NCBI GenBank assembly: GCA_035578175.1
Contig: JAQMRL010000004.1
Location: forward strand, 42,985,401-43,049,400
Length of the DNA stretch: 64,000 bases
Reading direction: 5' to 3'
From: Catonia carolina
Taxonomy: Eukaryota > Arthropoda > Insecta > Hemiptera > Achilidae
The notes beneath the pieces are model-generated. The model did not search any database and was not told where the DNA came from. It was given only the letters and a program-made list of their open reading frames with translations. Below are positions 32,865 to 43,757 of this stretch, in pieces; positions within the stretch are counted from its first letter, which is position 1, and each line of letters starts with the position of its first letter. Made by a program: the position numbers and the translations under genes.

Positions 32865-34380
32865 CTATACCCATTTAACAAAAATTTTGTAATCAAATCT
32901 AAAATATTTGTACATATTATGTATTTCATTAAATAATATAGGTCGTTGTTAGTTTTGTCGTCCATTTTGTATTTTGTACATTCGACATAAAAACGAGAGA
33001 GCTTTTCCTGGATATTACGTTTAATTAAATTCTGCTCGACGTATTCTAATGAGAAGAGAATGTAAATATCACTGTTAATACAATTAAATGTTGTTGGTTT
33101 AAAGCATCTAATTTTAAAAGCACTTGATAACAAATAACTAAGTGACATTGTGGCGTGATTTGCTTAATACCTGAAATAACAATCTTGATTTCTACTATTT
33201 TCGTGCCTTTAATTAATTTAAACATTTATTTGAAATTCCTTTCGTTGTACGTAATTTTTAAACTGAACAAACGGTTGTTTTTATGTTATTCGTTGTAGTT
33301 TTATTTTTTTTTACGTGTAAATATTTTTATTTACTAAAGGTTACTTTGATAACACAGAGAAATGATAGTGACTGTTAATAGGCCTACTATATTTTTGATT
33401 ATTTTAATTACAGAATACATTAAATCGTAGCGGTTTTTTTTTAGCTTATTAGAAGTCAGATTAAAGTTTTGATCATTAGCGGCCATTTTAAATTGTGGGA
33501 CTTTTTAAGCTCATTCGGTAATTACCGGGACCTTTTTCTATCTCATGATGTGTTTTTTTGAATGAAATACTAGGTGAATAAAAACTTTTATGCGTCTGGA
33601 TTTTCCGGTAATTCCTGGCTCGCAAATATGATGGACCATTAGGTTCGAGATTATTTGTTACTCAGCTTGAGTGTTCCGTGGATCAATCTGGATTAACTTT
33701 GCTGCAACCTGGATCACATTTTGAGTAGAGGAGTAGTGGATTACGCACGTAACATTTTCATGGTGGTTAAGAAGTGCACTAGTCTAAGAACGTGCTTAAG
33801 TTAATTTTTATCTATTCAACTTGCTAATAGAGTGCCGGGTGTTTGTCGATCTAGTATTTATAGTTTAGGTTTCTGTTATTAAATTAAAGTTTGGTAGATG
33901 GTGGGTCAGCGCAACGACACTTTGGTTGAAGCGCTGTGTACTTCTAGTAGTTGGCAAGCAACCTTTTAGTCTGCTATAAAGCGATATGTCCTGATTGTTG
34001 CAATGCTTCAGTCACGCGGACAAAACACCTTTTCTTCAATTTCCCTTGTCTCCAAAAACGGCTTATTGTTTTATTGTTCAGTTCTTCCCTCTATTTTTTG
34101 AGGCGGTTAAACTCTTAGGATCCCCCATGTTATTGTCGTCTACATAGGAAACTCTTTGGGTGTTTTATAAAGATTTGCAGTGAGTTAGTAATTACACTTA
34201 ATTAGTGATTTATGATCATCAACAGGGAGGATATGCATGGCATGTTTCTGTACGTAGACGGGAATAGAATAGAGCGAGTTATATTTTCGCACCATTATTA
34301 ATGAGGCGTAAGACAACTCGCAGGAGATACGGTGTCGTAATGGAAAATCCAGAGGGGTTTTCAATGTAATGGGTAATGTA
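32865..34380. other. Unassigned stretch
   Basis: One 100-codon minus-strand frame (32846-33148) begins in the end of family B and has no recognisable motif. The rest is AT-rich, with a GC-neutral portion at 33600-34150. Confidence 0.35.
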
Positions 34381-34384
34381 ATGT

Positions 34385-34829
34385 AATGGGTGCCTGACAT
34401 TGGGCATTAAATTACGGCTCCGTAGGTGTTATGTGTTCTGTGTTCTTCTGTATGGCGTGGAGACTTGGACCTTGAACAGAGCGACTGAACGTCGGCTTGA
34501 GGCTTTTGAACTGTGGTTGAATAGGAGAATATTAAGAATTTCGTGGATGCAGAAAGTCACTAATGTTAAGGTTTTGTTGAGAATAAACAAGGGTATGGAA
34601 TTGGTCAAAATTGTTAAGTGCTATAGTACCTCGGGTATGTTATGAGAAATCAACAAAGATATGATCTACTGTAGCGAATTCTGCATGGGAAGATGGAAGG
34701 GAAGAGAAATCCTGGTAGCTGTTCAAATTTGAGGACCTTGTTTGGTAAGAGCTCCAGGGAATTGATCCAGATTGTGACTAATAAGGTCAAAATAACCATG
34801 ATGATCACCATTATTCAAACCGGATAGGC
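34385..34829 (+). pseudogene. LINE RT C-terminal fragment (relative of 3022/23091)
   Basis: The 81-codon frame reads GIKLRLRRCYVFCVLLYGVE, TWTLNRATERRLEAFELWLN and RRILRISWMQKVTNVKVLL. It aligns with residues ~743-801 of the 892-codon protein (ELRMRLLKCFVFPVLLYGVE and onward). After frame shifts, later pieces (YVMRNQQRYDLL, ILHGKMEGKRNPG) correspond to the HVMRGPKYQILHLIIQGKIL region. It ends near ITMMITIIQTG. Decayed. Confidence 0.75.
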
Positions 34830-34834
34830 ACGAC

Positions 34835-35530
34835 CAGAAGTAGTAGATATAAATTTTATGTAATTAATACACTGAAAATGTATATCTATGTTAAGCATCT
34901 AAAGATTTATAGAATAAAGATTCAGTATGTTTATTAAATCGTTGTACATTTAATATTACCGTAGCTCATAGTAATAAAACCATAATAATTTCAACTTGCT
35001 GCGATTCCTCACTCAGTCTATAAATGGATCCGAATTGAATTCCATTCTCTTTCTCTTTAACAACCAATAATTGCTTCTGCAGTATTATTGAGAAAATAGA
35101 AATGAGGTAGAAATATTAACACTTCAGTTAAGTTTTGAGTTTTAACCAGCATTCTCTACTTTAGACGGTGACAACAGCTGCCTTTTATTCAAAGATAAAG
35201 TCTCTTCTTCTGTTAGCCTACATTTAGTAGCTCTAACTGTTAAAAGAGTTGTAAAGTTTAAGTAACTACATATTACTGTACTGTGTATTAAGTGTATAAT
35301 TAACTAAAATGCCACTTTCAACTTATTTTATTCCTCTCTCTCTCTTTCTCCATTTCTATCTCTGTTTCATTCTATTCTAGTAAAAGAAAGTTTTAACGTT
35401 TTATCAACTAAAATAATAAGTTCAACCATTTATATATTATTATGTGACAAAAATTAATAAAAGAAAAATCTTTTCTATAATTTTTTATTCATATAGTTGG
35501 TTTTTTTATTACTAGATATTTTTTTATTGT
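34835..35530. other. Unassigned stretch
   Basis: AT-rich, with a short (CT)n-like run at 35333-35350. Nothing else. Confidence 0.4.
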
Positions 35531-35534
35531 TTTA

Positions 35535-36096
35535 TAGCAAATAAAAGAATCTACAACTGTAATTTCAAAAAAAAACTTTCTACAAAACCTAGTTCAGCAT
35601 CAATTGGTGATTTTCCGTATTAAGTTTTACTACATGCAGCCCCATGGTACGTAACCAATGAAATATTACACAAATATTAACAGACTGAAACGTTTTAAAA
35701 CATTATACTTATCTTTACGAATTTTCATTTAAATCATTTTTCTTTTCTACTTCATCGTCATCTCATAATAGGCATCGTTATCATCTCTACCATCGTCATC
35801 GTCTTCAGCTTCAACAACTTTGTGTTTCAAGATGTTAAATCACTTCATCGAGTTTAGTTTTTTACATATACGAGTATATTTTTTCTTACAGTTTAGTCTT
35901 GTTGAAACACACTAACGAGTATGGTTTATATTTTAATTCTAAGGACATTACTCAGATTTTCTTATGTTTGCTTAAAGTTTTTGTATTTATTAACTGTTTG
36001 CAAAAGACATACACTAAAAAAAAAAAAAGAAAAGTTCTACTCCATAGGTTGATTTTCATTTTGCGTCATTCATTTACAATTAAAATTTGGTGGGTG
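35535..36096 (-). mobile_element. Family B copy 7a, split by a family C insertion
   Basis: The B sequence AATCTACAACTGTAATTTC to GTGATTTTCCGTATTA (35550-35622) breaks off and resumes at 36046 as GGTTGATTTTCATTTTGCGT. The gap is filled by family C. The B copy is truncated on both sides and is followed at once by copy 7. Confidence 0.65.
35636..36031 (+). mobile_element. Family C copy L, retroposed, with TSD and poly(A)
   Basis: A 396-bp insert starting GCAGCCCCATGGTACG and ending in an A-run (36016-36033). It is flanked by AAGTTTTACTACAT (35622-35635) and AAGTTCTACTCCAT (36032-36045), a 14-bp TSD with two mismatches. The reverse complement matches 37690-38278. No pol III boxes and no known protein were recognised. 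A processed transcript copy or an unclassified retroposon are both possible. Confidence 0.65.
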
Positions 36097-36097
36097 T

Positions 36098-37052
36098 TTT
36101 TTACTTTCTCTTGCCTATATGACTATATAGGAAGGAAAGTATTGTTTTCATGTCGATTTTTTGAAATCGAGTTTTTACCGGATCTACACGTTTTCAGACC
36201 CCCTGAACCCAAAAAACATGTTTTTTGGGGTACTAACGGGTCTGTGTCTGTGAACAGAATATCTCAAGAAAAGTACATCGTACAAACTTTAAACTTAAAA
36301 CTTAAGTTAGATACCACTAGAGGACCCAACACGTAACATTTTCATCAAAATCGATCAACGGAAGTAGTAGTTTATTTGTGTCATTTTTCACTTTTTTGCG
36401 ATTTTCTCAAAAACATCTACAATTTTTTTAAAAATTGCCTCATGTACTACATTTTTTATGCTTTACAAGCAAGGGTAGACGCCATGTCTGTTGAAATTCT
36501 TAGAGAGGCTGTTTTTACGTAAAAAAATTTGTTTTTTTAAGATTGATATGCGTTTTAGCGCAAAAATTTATAATCAAAATTGTAGAAAATGTTAAAAAAC
36601 ATTTTTTTGTATAACCCTTAGCGATTTTCTGTTTTTTTCTCACAAAAACGTGTAAAAAATCGATTTTTTAAAGATTTCAGCCTTAGCATGCATTTTACGA
36701 CAAAAGTGTATACGTAATAAAATTTATAGGAAATTAAAAGATCTACAACTTTTATTTAGCGCATTTTTCTCTAGAGCCTAGTTTAGCGTGAAAGAGTGAT
36801 TTTCCGTATTTTTAAACCAAACTGGGTTGATTTTCATTGTGCATTTTCCACTCATGATTAAAATAAGTTAAGGTTTTTTGTTTATTTGTAATGTTTTTCT
36901 ACTTAGGTTATATTGCTCATCATTTGCATGAGAAAGTCGTGAGAGTGTTTCTTACCAGATTTTTTTTTATTGTTTACTCATGATTAAACATAGGTTATAT
37001 TTTTTATTATTTATTGTGGCAAAAGAATGTCGTGTGAGTGTTTCACACTGAT
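36098..37052 (-). mobile_element. Family B copy 7 with duplicated left terminus
   Basis: A full-length reverse copy from TTTACTTTCTCTTGCCTATA to the left end at about 36958 (GAGAGTGTTTCTTACCAGAT). It is followed by a second, separate left terminus at 36968-37052 (TTACTCATGATTAAACATAG to GTGTGAGTGTTTCACACTG). The terminus is therefore present twice in tandem. Confidence 0.8.
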
Positions 37053-37054
37053 TT

Positions 37055-37685
37055 TTTGTTTCTTTAAAACTGTAACAAGAGTTATGCATTCATGAGTATT
37101 TTCGTGATATGTAGTCAAATTTAACTTAATTGTTCTGTTGATTCACCGTTTCTTCAGGGTACTAGAGATTTGAATACAACGGTATCTCTTTTACCATTCG
37201 GCCAACCCGGTTGCCTGATTTAGTCATTGTTTTATTGTGAGGACGGGAATGGAACTTGGTAGTAATACTCGTTATACTATTGGTACTACTGTTACAAGTA
37301 TCATTTATTCATTTGGAGGGTTGAGGCAGATTGGTCCATTAATCAAGGACGGATATTCAATCAAGGTGTCGTCATGCAGGGCATTTCGCCATTATGTCGG
37401 CCCTGCACATTTACCATTTGTCTTCTCGTCACACTGCTAACACTTCCCCCTTCATTTCCTCTCTTCTGCACACCTTCTTTATACAAAATTGTCATTCTGT
37501 TTTCTTCTGTCATCGTCAGCCCCTTCTTCCCCCATATTTTTTAGAAGAAATGAATCTTATCTTCCGCCTTTACCTAAATCATCTGCCGTTTTGTTGATTT
37601 CGTAAATTTCTTATTTATCCTTTTATTATTTCTAGAATTATTAAATTATTTTTATTATACAATTTTAACACGGTAAAATGTTTTT
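37055..37685. other. Unassigned stretch with a tRNA-like relic
   Basis: At 37140-37215 the minus strand has GGGTTGGCCGAATGGTAAAA and TGTATTCAAATCTC, a weak A/B-box pair. At 37440-37540 the sequence is pyrimidine-rich. Two 67-codon frames here are featureless. Confidence 0.35.
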
Positions 37686-37689
37686 TACA

Positions 37690-38278
37690 GTGAATTTCTT
37701 TTGCAATCAGTTAATAAATACAATAACTTTAAGCAAATATGAGAAAATTTAAATAATGTCCTTAGAATTAAATAAATACAATAACTTTATGCAAATATGA
37801 GAAAATTTAAATAATGTCCTTAGAATTAAAATATAAACTGCACTCAGTAGTGTGTTTCAAAAAGACTAAACTGTGAAGGAAAAAATATATAATTATATAC
37901 AAATCAAACTTGATGAAACATCTTGAAACACAAAGTTGGAGATGACGATGACGATGATAGAGATGAAATCAATGCCGATTATATGATCACGATGATGAGG
38001 AGTTGAAGTGGAAAAGAAAAATAAGTTTAAATGATTAAAAAAATCGTAAAGGTTAGTCTTAAAACGCTTATCGTCTTATGGTTTAAAATGTTTGTCTGCG
38101 AGTATCTTTGCTGTTGTCTAGGAGGTTAATCGCTAATGGATTCTGATGATCTTCTAGTTTTTGTAAATCTTTTTCGCTATGTTGTTTAATTCTTTTATGA
38201 AGGGCAGGTTTAGATCGTTTGTAATATTTCATTGGTTACATACCATGGGGTATTTAATGTAGTTAAGGAAAGGTATGT
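37690..38278 (-). repeat. Family C copy R (inverted relative to copy L)
   Basis: Read on the minus strand it matches copy L from CCCCATGGTATGTAACCAAT through the GTCATCGTCATC block to GTATTTATTAACTGATTGCA. It has ~170 bp (about 38060-38225) that copy L lacks and a 58-bp internal duplication at 37713. The plus-strand frame GDDDDDDRDEINADYMI is conserved as acidic in copy L. Confidence 0.7.
37713..37828. repeat. 58-bp tandem duplication, nearly perfect
   Basis: 37713-37770 and 37771-37828 are identical except one base (CTTTAAGC vs CTTTATGC). Copy L of family C has only one unit, so the duplication is recent and specific to copy R. Confidence 0.95.
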
Positions 38279-38299
38279 TGCATATTAAAAACAAAAAAA

Positions 38300-38640
38300 T
38301 CGTACGAAGTTGAGTTTTGAAACTAACGAACATTTTAATCAAAATCGTTCAACCAAAAATGGCAGTTCATGCTTACAATTTTTCAGTTTTGTTAAAAATG
38401 AGTATTACGATTTTGATTAAAAATTGCCTTAAATGTTACATTTTTGTGTTCTGTAAACTGGTTAAGCAGCATATCTGGGAAAGCTTGTGAGGGGTGCTCA
38501 CGAAAAGTTTGTTTGTTTCGCTCTTAATTTATGTATTTTAGAAGAGAAGTTTACGTAATCAAAGTTATAGAAAATTTAAAATTTTAATGCCTACTTTAGC
38601 GTAGTGTGGGAGTATTAATACCTGATTATTTTTTCAATTG
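38300..38640 (-). mobile_element. Family B copy 8, very diverged
   Basis: Landmarks in B order but heavily mutated: CGTACGAAGTTGAGTTTTGA, CATTTTAATCAAAATCGTTC, AACCAAAAATGGCAGTTCAT, ATTGCCTTAAATGTTACATT. It ends with a decayed left terminus (GTGTGGGAGTATTAATACCT). Confidence 0.6.
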
Positions 38641-39481
38641 TTGAAACAAGCGGTGCTAAAATTTATAATTCTTTATTAATGCTGAGAGATTTTCGATTAT
38701 TAAAATTTTGTTTTTGTACAAGATTTTGTTTTATGTTCGTGTGTATGAACTTATTCAGATATTTTTGATATATCATGATTATTTCGAATTATTTTATAGT
38801 TATTAAGACGATATTTGTTTTGTCTGAAGTCCTAATAAGGATAGGTTAGTTGTATATATTCTGCAATACTGCTTGTTTCGTGGCAGTTAGTAATTTTACA
38901 TAGTATATTTCTCATCAAAATCGGTTTTTACAATGACAAGTAAGAAAGTCGTGTGAGTGTGTCACAACTGATTATTTTTTTTAAATTGTTGAAACAAGCG
39001 TTGCTAAAATTTTATGTTAATTCTGACTAGATTTCCGATTTTCAAAATTTTGTTTTTGTACAAGATTTTGTTTTGTGTTCGTGTTTATGAACTTATTCAG
39101 ATTTTGGATATATGATTATTTTGGGTTATTTTATTGTTATTAAAACGATATTGGTTTGGTCTGAATTCCTAATTAGAGGTTGGTTGAATATAATCTGCAA
39201 TACTATTTGTGTTTTGTAGCAGTCAGTAATTGTACATTTTTTTTAAATTGTTGAAAAGAAAAGAGCGTTGCTTGAATTTATAAATTGTTTGTTAATTCTG
39301 ACGAGATTTCCGATTAACAAAATTTTGTTTTTGTACAAGATTTTATGTTCTTGTTTATGAAGTTATTCAGATATATTTTGGATTTATGATTATTTCGGGT
39401 TATTTCATTGTTATTAAGACGATATTGGTTTGGTCTGAAGTCCTAATAAGATAGGTTGGTTGTATATAATCTGCAATACTA
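38632..39481. repeat. Three-unit tandem repeat beside family B
   Basis: Units begin at about 38632, 38971 and 39238, each with AATTGTTGAAA(AC)AAG, then TTTGTTTTTGTACAAGATTT, AACTTATTCAGAT, GTTATTAA(G/A)ACGATAT and AATCTGCAATACTA. Between units 1 and 2 lies a copy of the family B left terminus (AAGTCGTGTGAGTGTGTCAC at 38947). Non-coding. Confidence 0.85.
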
Positions 39482-40280
39482 CCACGTCCTATCCAGCCCT
39501 TCACCACGGCAAACATAACCATAACAGTTAATTTGTTTAAGTAACTCTGGATTCAATCCAATTTGAAGACAGTACCGTTTGCGGAAGTAATCACCGTTGT
39601 ACCATCCTCTTCTACCCACCCGCTGTTCTACTATTTACCCCTACTCACCCTACAACATCGTCCTATGTCGAACACTATTCGCTATCTTTCTCTTTCCTTC
39701 CCTTATAAACTTCCCCCACCCCTTATCTTCCTCCTCACTTTATCTTCTTATAACCGACGACAACAATCACCACCCCCACCCCCTACTAATTTATTATCTG
39801 AATCCAAACCTATCAAATGAATCATTTAATATCCAGCACGAAATACTAAATAAATTTATGTTAGTTAAATTTAAATTGCTAATAAATGTTTCTAAATATA
39901 CTATGTAATGTGTTATAAATTTAAAATTATTTTAACGATTTGCTAGTTTATAGGCTAACAGATAAGATATTAAATTAATGATTATCCACTGGTGGTGGAA
40001 ATTTAATACCCTTATAGCTAATATTATCTTATACCTGAATTAATGTAATATTGACTTTTTATTTGTATTATAAATTTCTTAATTTATTTGATTAATGATA
40101 ATTACGTTTACCTAGTTGATTTTATCCGTTAATTACTTTTATTGTAGGTAGTAATTTTATTAGTTTTCATTTTAAGTGATTAAAAATTCTCATTTGTTTC
40201 AGTAAACATTACCTTTCTGTGCTAAATTTTTTTTAAATAAAATAAAAATATCTGAGCGGAATTTTTTATACCAATTTTTT
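39482..40280. other. Unassigned stretch, C/T-rich at its start
   Basis: 39590-39780 is strongly pyrimidine-rich, which alone explains the open Pro/Ser/Leu-rich frames of 85 and 103 codons. The remainder is AT-rich. No gene supported. Confidence 0.4.
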
Positions 40281-40282
40281 GC

Positions 40283-40426
40283 CCATAACAGGGAGGTAGA
40301 ATGTTAAATTATTTGCACTCGATCTGCTAGTTCCAGGGCTACAAAATAAAGTTCTGTTTCTTATCATATGGTGAGTCAATTATATGACTGAAGCATTTAA
40401 GAACAGAAGAGGTAGAGGTGTATCGT
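40283..40426 (+). mobile_element. SINE-A copy 6 (5' third)
   Basis: From GCCCATAACAGGGAGGTAGA to ACAGAAGAGGTAGAGGTGT, where it meets copy 7 in opposite orientation. Confidence 0.75.
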
Positions 40427-40427
40427 T

Positions 40428-40835
40428 GTTTAGGTCATTAGCCGAAAGGCTGGTTTGAACCTCTAGAGGTTTTACTAAGTAAAACGAAGTGCGAGGTGGT
40501 GTGCCTAGCCTTTCTCACTTAGTACAAAAGTAGCATATGCTTATCAGCATGCCAGGCCCTCCGAAAGCATCTACTCTGCACCCTGCAAACGATACTTCAT
40601 TTCACCTCACCTTCATTTCACTTCATTCACCACAAGGTCTGGCTGTAATGAAATTCATTACTTTCAAAGAAAATAACTCTGACTAGTGTCTTTTACACCT
40701 CTGTCTCTTCTGTTCTTAAACAGTTAAGTCATATAATTGACTGACCACGTGATAAGAAACAGAACTATTTTTTGTAGCCTTGGAACTCACAGATAGTCTA
40801 ATGCAAATAATTTAACACTCCACCTGCCTGTTATG
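40428..40835 (-). mobile_element. SINE-A copy 7 (full length)
   Basis: On the plus strand it runs from CGTTGTTTAGGTCATTAGCC to CACCTGCCTGTTATGAGC. A 15-bp internal duplication (TTTCACYTCA-type) lies near 40598-40625. A stray 25-bp piece of SINE-A (GTGTAGAGGTGTAAAAGACA, plus orientation) follows at 40838. Copies 6 and 7 form an inverted pair. Confidence 0.8.
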
Positions 40836-40869
40836 AGCGTGTAGAGGTGTAAAAGACACTAAAATCCTT

Positions 40870-41094
40870 TTCACCGTTGATGAACTCTGCTGTTCCACTT
40901 GTTTAGAGTTTGCCAGCAGCACGTTAACATGCAATACTTTATAATATAATCAGCTGATCGTATGTTCATAGGGTTGTTATGGAAAGACCAAAAAAAAATT
41001 GCTGACGAAATATGTAACAGAGGTATGTGAGCAAGTATTGTAACGTTGCTGGCAAGGCGTTGGTTAGCTATGAAGTGGGTAGGAGGCAATGCGT
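40870..41094. other. Spacer between SINE-A copies
   Basis: No relation to other sequence in the window was recognised. Confidence 0.4.
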
Positions 41095-41515
41095 AAGTTT
41101 AAAGTTCATCAACCTTGACAAATACTATAGTCAGAGTTATCTTTTCTCAGCCTTGGATTTTATTATATAGCAGGAATTTGTGGTGAATGAAGTGAAGATG
41201 TCATTTTCAGGATGGATTTTTTTTTTTTTTTTTTTTTTTTTGGTTTAACGTCCGACTGTTTTGCAATTACTGCTAATGCAGACGGTGAAGGGTGAAATGA
41301 TATTTTGTAACGTATGAAAAAATGCCATGCCTGAATGGGATTCGAACCCAAGACCGCATGATGAGAGGCGAGCACGTTACCAACTGCGCCAATGCGGCCG
41401 GCTTTCCATACCTTTCCACTCAGTGAGGAAGGCGATTGTAAACCACCTCACTCCTTGCTTAACTTAGTAAAGCCTTTAGAGATCAAACCAGCCTTTCAGC
41501 TGATGACCTAAACAA
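41095..41515 (+). mobile_element. SINE-A copy 8, split by SINE-M
   Basis: The left part (about 41128-41216) has GTCAGAGTTATCTTTTCTCA and GGTGAATGAAGTGAAGATGT. The right part (41403-41515) has CCTTTCCACTCAGTGAGGAA to GATGACCTAAACAACCA. About 40 bp of the consensus is missing at the insertion point. Confidence 0.85.
41217..41402 (-). mobile_element. SINE-M copy inside SINE-A
   Basis: Full-length minus-strand copy of the tRNA-derived SINE: the poly(A) appears as ~24 T, and the head GCCGGCCGCATTGGCGCAGT ends at 41402. It has a better A box than the copy at 26210 (GGCGCAGTTGGTAACG). No clean TSD is visible, in line with the target deletion. Confidence 0.9.
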
Positions 41516-41519
41516 CCAC

Positions 41520-42140
41520 ATACTAAGTTTTATGACTTTGTTAACGTGAAAAATAATATTGGCAGTAAAATGATTTTCAATTTATTGGCACCCTACATGA
41601 TGACCATGACATTCCATTTTTAAGTGAAGTAGTTAAGTCCAGCTACGGCGTTTTGAAACGAATTGATCACCAAACTTTCGGAAGCATCACTACCAGGGAA
41701 TCCGCAACTCAGTTGAAACCAATGATTCCGAGATTTTCAATAAAGTGATTTCTTAGTATTTATTTTATTTTTCTTCTTTTGTTGTAATATTGTTATTTAT
41801 CATTCGTACATTATGAATATTATCTCATGGAACGTATAGGCCTACCATTGGGTATCACTGTTCATTTTCATTTCATTTTTTATCATCCTTTCTTTTTTTT
41901 GTCAAATTTGCTCGTTGTATTTTGGTATATAGCTGTAAATAAATTTATTAAACATAAAAAAATTGGCATTAACTTTTAATTGAGATTTCGAATATTCGTT
42001 TCCGTAGAAACAGTTTAATAATTATATTTGGCGTTAATATAGGTAAGTGCTTGATTTCTATAACAGTTTATGTTCATCTCGTTTGCACTTTACTGTAATT
42101 GCAGACAATTAACAGTGACTTTTGAAAATTTGTTATGAAC
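41520..42140. other. Unassigned stretch
   Basis: AT-rich. The start (41640-41750) is slightly less so. No gene supported. Confidence 0.4.
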
Positions 42141-42149
42141 AAATGATGA

Positions 42150-42230
42150 CGAAACCTGACCGGGATTCAAACCTGGAACCCTTGGTGTACGAGTAGAAGC
42201 CAGTATTCGTTCTTGGCACACTTATGCATT
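42150..42230 (-). other. tRNA-like relic
   Basis: Minus strand: CCAGGTTTGAATCCCGGTCA is a good B-box/T-arm. The A-box side (AAGTGTGCCAAGAACGAATA) is poor. Probably a SINE or tRNA pseudogene fragment. Confidence 0.35.
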
Positions 42231-42512
42231 TCTTCAGCTAATAAAGTCACTTGTAAATCACCGTGGTTGTCACTGATGCGGGCATACAATAACGGAGCAT
42301 TTGTAATGTTCCTGAGCACTTAGTTTTGGAACTTGTGAATGGCATGTAGATTTTTGGTTTAGTGCAGCCATAGATCTGTTCACCTCGCATACCCATACCG
42401 TTTGTATCAGGGTTTTCATTTTGAGAACCAATTTACTGAAAATTGACAATTTACAATTCCAACCGATTAGCCAATACATCTTTCCCTACTTGTTTTTGTT
42501 AAACCCTAATGG

Positions 42513-42693
42513 AGCACAATAGTCAACTTTCAGTCTTTAGCGGATCATTTGATTTGTTTTCTTCCTTCCCACATCTTCAAATTTTCAGATCTGGCCCTCC
42601 TCTGCACGTCAGTTACGTTATATTGTTGAACTTTTCTGGTTATTTGTGGCAATCAAATTTTTAGGTTCTTGAGTATTCATCCATCTTCTTGTC
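42513..42693. repeat. 180-bp direct duplication, unit 1
   Basis: Almost identical to 43758-43938: AGCACAATAGTCAACTTTCA to TTCATCCATCTTCTTGTC, with only a handful of differences. Its origin is not recognised. Confidence 0.9.
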
Positions 42694-42699
42694 TCAGAA

Positions 42700-43500
42700 T
42701 CATATTGTACGTTTTCTCCGGGGTGTTTCCCTGCTTTACATAATTCTTCTTTCTTCTTCCTAATATGTTTTTTCCACCCTTTTGACATTGTATATTTTTC
42801 ACTGATATTGTAGAGTTTTACTATAACGTGTTTTATTCGTTTGTCATTTATCAAGCTTTATGCATCTATATTTATAGATGTATGTTCTGCTGCCGATCTT
42901 TCTGTTGCAAAGATACAATTACAAAGACTTCAATATAGGAATTATTTTGATTTAATATCACGGAGTTTAAATGCCAATTAAGTTTTTAACTTAATTTACC
43001 CAAAATGTTGCATTTCAAAAATTGAGAAGCGATATTTGTTGTTGTTTTTTTGTAAATGAATTTTGAACGTATTCTTTGTAATTCTATTAAATAATAAAAT
43101 GAATACTACAGTGAAAACGTTGTACATTAGAGTTAATACGTATCTTTTCATATTGAAACATTAAATTATAAGTGAAGAAAGAGAAAATGTGCAGTAGGAT
43201 GTTCTTAGAAATTACCTTTTAATGTACGCAATTTTGTTACCAGCGTTAAGTTCAAAGAGGTAGACGGTATGTTTTTCAATGTTTAAAAGAGTTGTAGGTT
43301 GTAACTAAGGGTATACACCTTGTTTATATCCATTTCGTTAAATTAAAACAGACTTGTGCATTTCGTTTTCTTTAATGCATAGACCTAAATTTTATTACAG
43401 ACTGCTCTTTTCATTAATATATCCATTTACTTTTAACGTATTAAAAGAGTAAATGTTCGATTTTCTTATTATTACTGTAGAATACTAACTAAGGATAATA
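42700..43500. other. Unassigned stretch
   Basis: A 78-codon minus-strand frame (42618-42854; KGWKKHIRKKKEELCKAGKH) is Lys-rich and could be decayed LINE sequence, but I cannot place it. The rest is AT-rich. Confidence 0.35.
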
Positions 43501-43504
43501 TTGT

Positions 43505-43640
43505 GACACTTATCGTTCTAAGGTCCGTTTCGGGATCTTGGTAATTAAATAATTATACACTAAAGTTTACAATTACAATTATTTGTTACAACTGAAAGGT
43601 TTACAAAATAAATAACAAACAAATTATAATGAAGTTAGAA
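43505..43640. repeat. Family E repeat, copy 1
   Basis: ACACTTATCGTTCTAAGGTC to ATTTGTTACAACTG resembles 45985-46090 (ATACTTATCGCTAAGATCTG to TATTTATTACAAAC). The core GTTTC(G/A)GG(A/T)TCTTGG/TCTGGGG is shared. Type unknown. Confidence 0.45.
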
Positions 43641-43757
43641 ATAACTTAATAATTTACTTAATACTACTTACAACAATTATATAGAATGCACATACACAAT
43701 AAAACTGAATACACAATGCGCATACAATAAAACTGAATAATAATAGTTATTATTATT

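Noticed and set aside
35899..36336. 145-codon plus-strand frame
   Set aside because: It crosses the family C insertion, its poly(A) (KKKKRK) and the start of a family B copy, so it is a chimera of repeats.
38632..39481. Possible CRISPR-like or satellite array
   Set aside because: Only three long, diverged units without regular short repeats and spacers, in a eukaryotic context; it is a local tandem duplication.
39563..39908. 85- and 103-codon Pro/Ser/Leu-rich frames
   Set aside because: Produced by a pyrimidine-rich tract. No signal peptide plus mature domain pattern, and no splice context that I can defend.
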